DNA of 64,000 bases from Bacillus_BD sp050389805 (GTDB lineage Bacteria > Bacillota > Bacilli > Bacillales > Cytobacillaceae), in the NCBI RefSeq assembly GCF_050389805.1, contig NZ_CP130945.1, positions 4,960,001 through 5,024,000 on the forward strand, given 5' to 3'. The position numbers were made by a program, and so were the translations under genes. Each line of letters starts with the position of its first letter. The stretch's first letter is position 1. The notes below the pieces were generated by a model, which made no database searches, was not told the DNA's origin, and was given only the letters and a program-made list of their open reading frames with translations. Shown one piece after another: positions 60,019 to 64,000 of this stretch.

Positions 60019-60582
60019 TTATTTTAATACATCATGGTCAACATAGCGTTCGCCATTTATTTCACTTAATACATTAATTGCTACACGAGCACCGTCACCA
60101 GCTGTTACAATAGTATGTGCACTTATGCCAGCAACAACTCCGGCTGCCCAAATACCTTTTTTATTTGTTTCGCCTTCTCCATTTGTAACAACAGCCGTTT
60201 TCATTCTTGGTTCTCTATGTTCCTTTGTTTCAAGTTCTAGTTTTTCAGCAAGAGTTGCTAAAGCACCTGTAGCTAAGATCACATGTGAACCTTGATATGT
60301 AGCTCCACTCTCAGTTTCCAGCGTAAAGTTTCCAGCCTCACCTGTTATGTTTGTAACCGTTTCTTCTTTAATTTCCGCACCAAATTTAGAAGCTTGTTTT
60401 TTACCAACTTCAAGCATATCAGGTCCTGTGATTTCTTCAACACCATAGTGATTCCACATTAAAGCTCTAGCAGTCATACTTTTATTTGCATCCAGAAGAA
60501 GAGTCTTCTTACCAGCCTTTGCAGCATAAAGAGCCGCACTGCCACCTGCAGGGCCGCCGCCAATTATAACGATATCGTACAT
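60019..60582 (-). CDS. Short single-domain FAD-binding oxidoreductase-like protein
   Basis: A 187-residue protein that starts MYDIVIIGGGPAGGSAALYA, a perfect Rossmann FAD loop, and ends with the FAD-contacting GIWAAGVVAGISAHTIVTAG. It has the FAD half of thioredoxin reductase but lacks the whole NAD(P) domain and any CxxC. HVILATGALATLAE occupies the usual linker. Such short homologues exist in Bacillus, so it need not be a deletion. Electron donor and substrate are unknown. The ATG at 60582 is placed by AAAGGATGG five bases upstream. Confidence 0.82.
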   Translation of the reverse strand: MYDIVIIGGGPAGGSAALYAAKAGKKTLLLDANKSMTARALMWNHYGVEEITGPDMLEVGKKQASKFGAEIKEETVTNITGEAGNFTLETESGATYQGSHVILATGALATLAEKLELETKEHREPRMKTAVVTNGEGETNKKGIWAAGVVAGISAHTIVTAGDGARVAINVLSEINGERYVDHDVLK

Positions 60583-60788
60583 ATTATCCATCCTTTCTAA
60601 TATAGAAATTTTTCCCACTATCTATACCATAATTCTTTCCTTTTAAAATGTAAAATAAAACGCATGACCCTTTCTTTTTTGATTTTGCTGTAACTATAAT
60701 AGACTTATAATTGGAATATTTTACAACAAAGGTGTAAAACTGTGGAAGTGGTGAAAATATAGCACTTATATAAAGGAGCTGAATACAT

Positions 60789-62033
60789 TTGAAAGAAGAG
60801 ATCATTCAAAGATTTACAGCATACGTCAAAGTAGATACACAATCCAACCCTGAGGTAGAAACTTGCCCATCAACACCAGGCCAACTAACTCTAGCAAATA
60901 TGTTAGTAGAAGAATTAAACCAAATTGGTCTGGAGGATGTAACCATTGACGAAAATGGATATGTCATGGCGACACTTCCCTCCAATACGGAAAGAGAAGT
61001 ACCAACGGTTGGTTTCTTAGCACATGTGGATACTGCGACTGATTTTACAGGTAAAAATGTCAATCCGCAAATAGTCGAGAATTATAATGGGCAGGATATT
61101 GTGCTGAATAAAGACTTGCAAGTGACACTTTCAACAGAAAAATTCCCAGAGTTAGCAAATTACAAAGGGCATACATTAATTACGACAGATGGTACGACCT
61201 TGCTTGGCGCCGACGACAAAGCAGGTATTGCGGAAATCATGACCGCCATGGATTATCTTGTTAAGCACCCTGAAATCAAGCACGGACGAGTAAGAGTTGC
61301 CTTTACACCCGATGAGGAAATCGGAAGGGGACCACATAAATTTGATGTTAAAACGTTTGATGCAAACTTTGCCTATACAATGGACGGCGGACCCCTTGGT
61401 GAATTAGAATACGAAAGTTTTAATGCAGCCTCAGCAAAACTAGTATTTAAAGGAACAAATGTCCACCCTGGTACAGCAAAAGGTAAGATGGTTAATTCAA
61501 TGAAAATCGCAATGGAATTCCACAATTCTTTGCCTGTTAAGGAAGTTCCTGAACAAACAGAAGGGCACGAAGGATTTTATCATCTACTTTCCTTTGAAGG
61601 CGATGTCGAGGAAACGGTCTTACATTATATTATTCGTGATCATGATCGAACGTTATTTGAACAGCGGAAGGAAAGCGTTAGAACCATCGCTAAGGAATTA
61701 CAAGAAACCTATGGAGAAGAGCGAATTCTGCTAGAAATGAATGATCAATATTACAATATGAAAGAAAAAATTGAACCCGTGAAGGAAATCGTTGATGTTG
61801 CGTATAAAGCAATGGAGAATCTTGGAATAAAGCCAATCGTGAAGCCAATTCGAGGAGGTACAGATGGCTCTCAGCTCTCTTATATGGGATTACCCACACC
61901 GAATATTTTTGCTGGCGGAGAGAACTTTCATGGAAAATTTGAGTATGTGTCTGTTGATAATATGATCAAAGCAACCGAGGTTATTGAAATTATTAAGCTT
62001 GTGGAGGCTGAAAATCTATCTCTGAACAAGTAA
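60789..62033 (+). CDS. pepT: Peptidase T (tripeptide aminopeptidase)
   Basis: A 414-residue M20 zinc metallopeptidase that removes the N-terminal residue of tripeptides in the cytoplasm. Metal and catalytic residues appear in FLAHVDTATDF, LLGADDKAGIAE, FTPDEEIGRGPH and TMDGGPLGELE, with the C-terminal zinc histidine in IFAGGENFHGKFE. The TTG start lies behind AAAGGAG. It is divergent from the flavoprotein gene. Full length for the family. Confidence 0.95.
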   Translation: MKEEIIQRFTAYVKVDTQSNPEVETCPSTPGQLTLANMLVEELNQIGLEDVTIDENGYVMATLPSNTEREVPTVGFLAHVDTATDFTGKNVNPQIVENYNGQDIVLNKDLQVTLSTEKFPELANYKGHTLITTDGTTLLGADDKAGIAEIMTAMDYLVKHPEIKHGRVRVAFTPDEEIGRGPHKFDVKTFDANFAYTMDGGPLGELEYESFNAASAKLVFKGTNVHPGTAKGKMVNSMKIAMEFHNSLPVKEVPEQTEGHEGFYHLLSFEGDVEETVLHYIIRDHDRTLFEQRKESVRTIAKELQETYGEERILLEMNDQYYNMKEKIEPVKEIVDVAYKAMENLGIKPIVKPIRGGTDGSQLSYMGLPTPNIFAGGENFHGKFEYVSVDNMIKATEVIEIIKLVEAENLSLNK

Positions 62034-62182
62034 AAAAAGAATACATTTAAAAATTGACTACGCTATAGGTCCAGGTTGATTTGAACCACTCTTGATTGAA
62101 GTTGGAAGGCTCTAAAACCTTTGCAAGACGTAGCTATAGCTTAACGGAAAAATCAACAACCCAAGTTTAACAGATTCAAAAA

Positions 62183-62220
62183 ATAAAGACCCCGAAGTAA
62201 TTCCTCTTCGGGGTCTTTAT
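62183..62220. terminator. Bidirectional terminator between pepT and the DoxX-like gene
   Basis: AAAGACCCCGAAG and CTTCGGGGTCTTT form a perfect 13-bp stem around AATTCCT. Confidence 0.93.
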
Positions 62221-62231
62221 GTTATTCTATT

Positions 62232-62873
62232 TTAAGAAGCCTTAATATCCTTTGGTGTACCAGACCCCTTATTCTTTCTGTTTTCAATCCATCGATCAAC
62301 CATAGGCATAATATAGTAATCTAATCCTAGAAATCTACCGGATCCATTCATTAATGCAATAGAAGCAGGTAGAGCCATAAACTTATCCCAACCAAGCATA
62401 GCAGTTAGTGTGAACATCGTAAGCATACCAACACTCACAAAGCTGAATAACCATGTAAATAAACCTAGTAATATAGCAATTCCAATGAATAATTCAACAA
62501 AGACTACCATCTTTTGCATGGCAATAGCTACTTCAGGAGTAGGCATCATAATCTTCATAATGGCTTCAAACCAACCAGGCATTGAATCCAAGATTGGAGG
62601 AACAGGAGTTGGACCCGCTTCAGCCCCACCAGCAGCAGCACTTGCACCACTTGTAGCTGTTTGTAGCCAAGAAAATGGCATTTTCACAGATTCATCAACT
62701 AACCAAGAATCATTGCCCAATCCAGATGTTAAATCTTTTGAACCCCATTTAGTCTCTCCCCATAATTTGGCACCCGCCTCATCAATCCAAAACCAAGCAA
62801 CCGCTAAACGCAAAGGAAAATTCCAAATAACACTTCCATATTTTCTGATAGCGTTTTGAATAAATTGTAGCAT
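62232..62873 (-). CDS. DoxX-like membrane protein
   Basis: A 213-residue protein with about four hydrophobic helices: one near the start (LRLAVAWFWIDEAGAKLWG), then two adjacent ones at about 120-160 (VVFVELFIGIAILLGLFTWL) and one near 165-185. A Gly/Ala-rich extracytoplasmic loop lies between (about 70-95). This fits the DoxX/TQO small-subunit superfamily, membrane proteins linked to quinone or thiosulfate oxidation and redox stress. The specific role is unknown. An AGGAG site precedes the ATG. Confidence 0.75.
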   Translation of the reverse strand: MLQFIQNAIRKYGSVIWNFPLRLAVAWFWIDEAGAKLWGETKWGSKDLTSGLGNDSWLVDESVKMPFSWLQTATSGASAAAGGAEAGPTPVPPILDSMPGWFEAIMKIMMPTPEVAIAMQKMVVFVELFIGIAILLGLFTWLFSFVSVGMLTMFTLTAMLGWDKFMALPASIALMNGSGRFLGLDYYIMPMVDRWIENRKNKGSGTPKDIKAS

Positions 62874-63082
62874 TCAAATCAGCTCCTAAATGAATAATAG
62901 ATCTAGGATTGGTACTTTTCCATTCCACAAGAAAGATTAATAATAGCACAGAATCTATAGATAAAATGTATGGAAATGAAAAGTAACTTCCTCTTTTCAC
63001 TATCTATTATGCATGAAAAAAATCTATAATACTGTGACTATTATGTGAATCTTAACACATAAATTGTGTCTATTTTTTAAAT

Positions 63083-63120
63083 AAAAAAATGCCTGTATGA
63101 TATTTCATCACACAGACACA
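63083..63120 (-). terminator. Terminator of the Gx transporter gene
   Basis: On the minus strand TGTCTGTGTGATG and CATCATACAGGCATTTTTTT-type stem with a T-run, just after the stop codon. Confidence 0.85.
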
Positions 63121-63125
63121 TTCAC

Positions 63126-63650
63126 TTATTCACGAAGAAATCGATAATATACAAGTTTTTCAACATGTGTTAAAAGATAGTTAGCCATAATACCAATGGC
63201 GATACCAGATAAAACTCCTATAAAGGAAAGAACCGGTAAATAGAGTAAAACTGTCCAAGTTTGGGCAATCCAACTAGCCACTAGCAATTGACCCACATTA
63301 TGCATAATCGCGCCTGCGACACTAACGCCAATTAAACTAATTCTTGTTGGTCCCAACTGTTTAGCTAGCAACATCCCTAGTAAACTTAGAATCGCCCCCG
63401 AGGCGCTGTACATAAAAGAAGAGAGATTTCCACCTAATAAAGCCGCGAGTGTTAAACGAACCGTAACTACTTTTGTTGTATCCTTTACAGAAAGTGTATA
63501 TAAAGCCATACAGGTAATAATATTGGCTAATCCAAGTTTGGCTCCTGGTGCAAATGAAAAGGGAAAAGGGATGGCCCGTTCAATTAAGCTAATGATAACG
63601 GCTTGTGCCGCTAATAAAGCAATATAAACAAGGCGCTGGTTTTTCGTCAC
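63126..63650 (-). CDS. Gx transporter family protein (EetB-like; formerly 'heptaprenyl diphosphate synthase component I')
   Basis: A 174-residue protein with five or more hydrophobic helices and the family blocks ALLAAQAVIISLIERAIP, APGAKLGLANI and RLTLAALLGGNLSSFMYS. These resemble ECF-transporter S components. In Listeria and lactobacilli the family (EetB) is paired with a NusG-domain-II protein (EetA) for flavin-based extracellular electron transfer. The GTG at 63650 is eight bases after AGGGGAG and was preferred to the in-frame TTG nine codons upstream. It directly follows such a NusG-domain-II gene. Confidence 0.85.
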   Translation of the reverse strand: MTKNQRLVYIALLAAQAVIISLIERAIPFPFSFAPGAKLGLANIITCMALYTLSVKDTTKVVTVRLTLAALLGGNLSSFMYSASGAILSLLGMLLAKQLGPTRISLIGVSVAGAIMHNVGQLLVASWIAQTWTVLLYLPVLSFIGVLSGIAIGIMANYLLTHVEKLVYYRFLRE

Positions 63651-63690
63651 GATTATATCTCCCCTTTCGAGTGGCAATCCTTAAATAGCA

Positions 63691-64000
63691 TTAAGAACTA
63701 ATGATCATATCATCAATGTTCTCTCCTGCTGTTGATTGAATTTCGAGGACTAATTTATGAGGCAAACATACAGCTGTTTCCCCTGGTCTAGAAAGAAAGC
63801 CAAACTGAACACATACTTGATCATAGCAATTGGCGCCTTTAATTCGAATGCTTTCTCCACGTACCTCAATCGTATTGTAGTCACCGTCATCAGTAAAAAT
63901 ATCAAAAACTTCAGTTTCCGTATTACCCGTTAACGTAATTCTTCGTACTTCTTCATTATTTACCGATATAACCGCAACAGTTTGCGGCTCTCCATTGCCC
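63691..64000 (-). CDS. NusG domain II-containing protein (EetA-like), partial
   Basis: On the minus strand an open frame enters from the right edge and stops at 63691. The visible 102 residues include TVAVISVNNEEVRRITLTGN and the cysteine pattern CYDQVCVQFGFLSRPGETA...CLPHKLVLEI, ending MIISS. It is homologous to the protein at 55361-55789, which also ends IIISS and has the same cysteine spacing. The N-terminal membrane anchor is outside the window. It lies 40 bp upstream of the Gx transporter gene. Confidence 0.88.
   Translation of the reverse strand, partial: GNGEPQTVAVISVNNEEVRRITLTGNTETEVFDIFTDDGDYNTIEVRGESIRIKGANCYDQVCVQFGFLSRPGETAVCLPHKLVLEIQSTAGENIDDMIISS

Overview
The window is chromosomal DNA of a low-GC, endospore-forming Bacillaceae bacterium. 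Its gene order follows the Bacillus subtilis 'ywk-ywj-ywi-ywh-ywf-ywd' interval: spoIIR, prmC, prfA, rpmE, rho, glpX, murZ, fsa, fba, spo0F, pyrG, rpoE, then ywjE, argS, ywiB, speB, pbpG, ywhD-C-B, ywgA, ywfO, rsfA, lipL, pta, hemQ, gerQ, ywdK and ywdI. Sporulation genes (spoIIR, spo0F, rsfA, gerQ, pbpG) and Bacillus-type starts (strong AGGAGG sites, many TTG and GTG starts) support this. A Neobacillus- or Mesobacillus-like species is plausible but is inference. No tRNA, rRNA, CRISPR or intact IS was seen.

Region 1 (1-34,100) is conserved core: translation, glycolysis, peptidoglycan, CTP synthesis, polyamine, lipoate and heme genes. Its intergenic spaces hold at least four families of dispersed, palindrome-rich repeats, and an array of eleven 52-bp tandem repeats follows pbpG. 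A perfect 16-bp parS site lies at 33,776. The pyrG leader carries the GGGC start and hairpin expected for CTP-sensing attenuation.

Region 2 (35,900-47,900, minus strand) is the most distinctive part: a run of fdhD, formate dehydrogenase-N alpha, beta and gamma, fdhE, mobA, moeA, a moeA-periplasmic-binding-protein fusion, moaE, moaD and moeB. The alpha gene is interrupted by one in-frame TGA in the position of selenocysteine, followed at the canonical distance by a textbook bacterial SECIS hairpin. It should be read as one 991-residue selenoprotein, not two genes. The run builds a Tat-exported molybdenum/selenium enzyme, its electron-transfer subunits and much of its cofactor maturation.

Region 3 (48,300-64,000) is accessory metabolism: a YhfP-type reductase, yojF-bshB2 (bacillithiol), an AlkD-like glycosylase, a double P-loop ATPase, and a two-component system followed by a NusG-domain-II membrane protein. 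A small secreted Cys/Met-containing protein and a YdhK lipoprotein lie next to that system. The kinase, small protein and YdhK promoters share an 11-bp-period direct repeat, which suggests a small local regulon. Then come two flavoprotein oxidoreductases, a split ThrE-type exporter, pepT, a DoxX-like protein, and at the right edge a Gx-transporter gene with a second NusG-domain-II gene. That last pair resembles EetA/EetB of flavin-based extracellular electron transfer.
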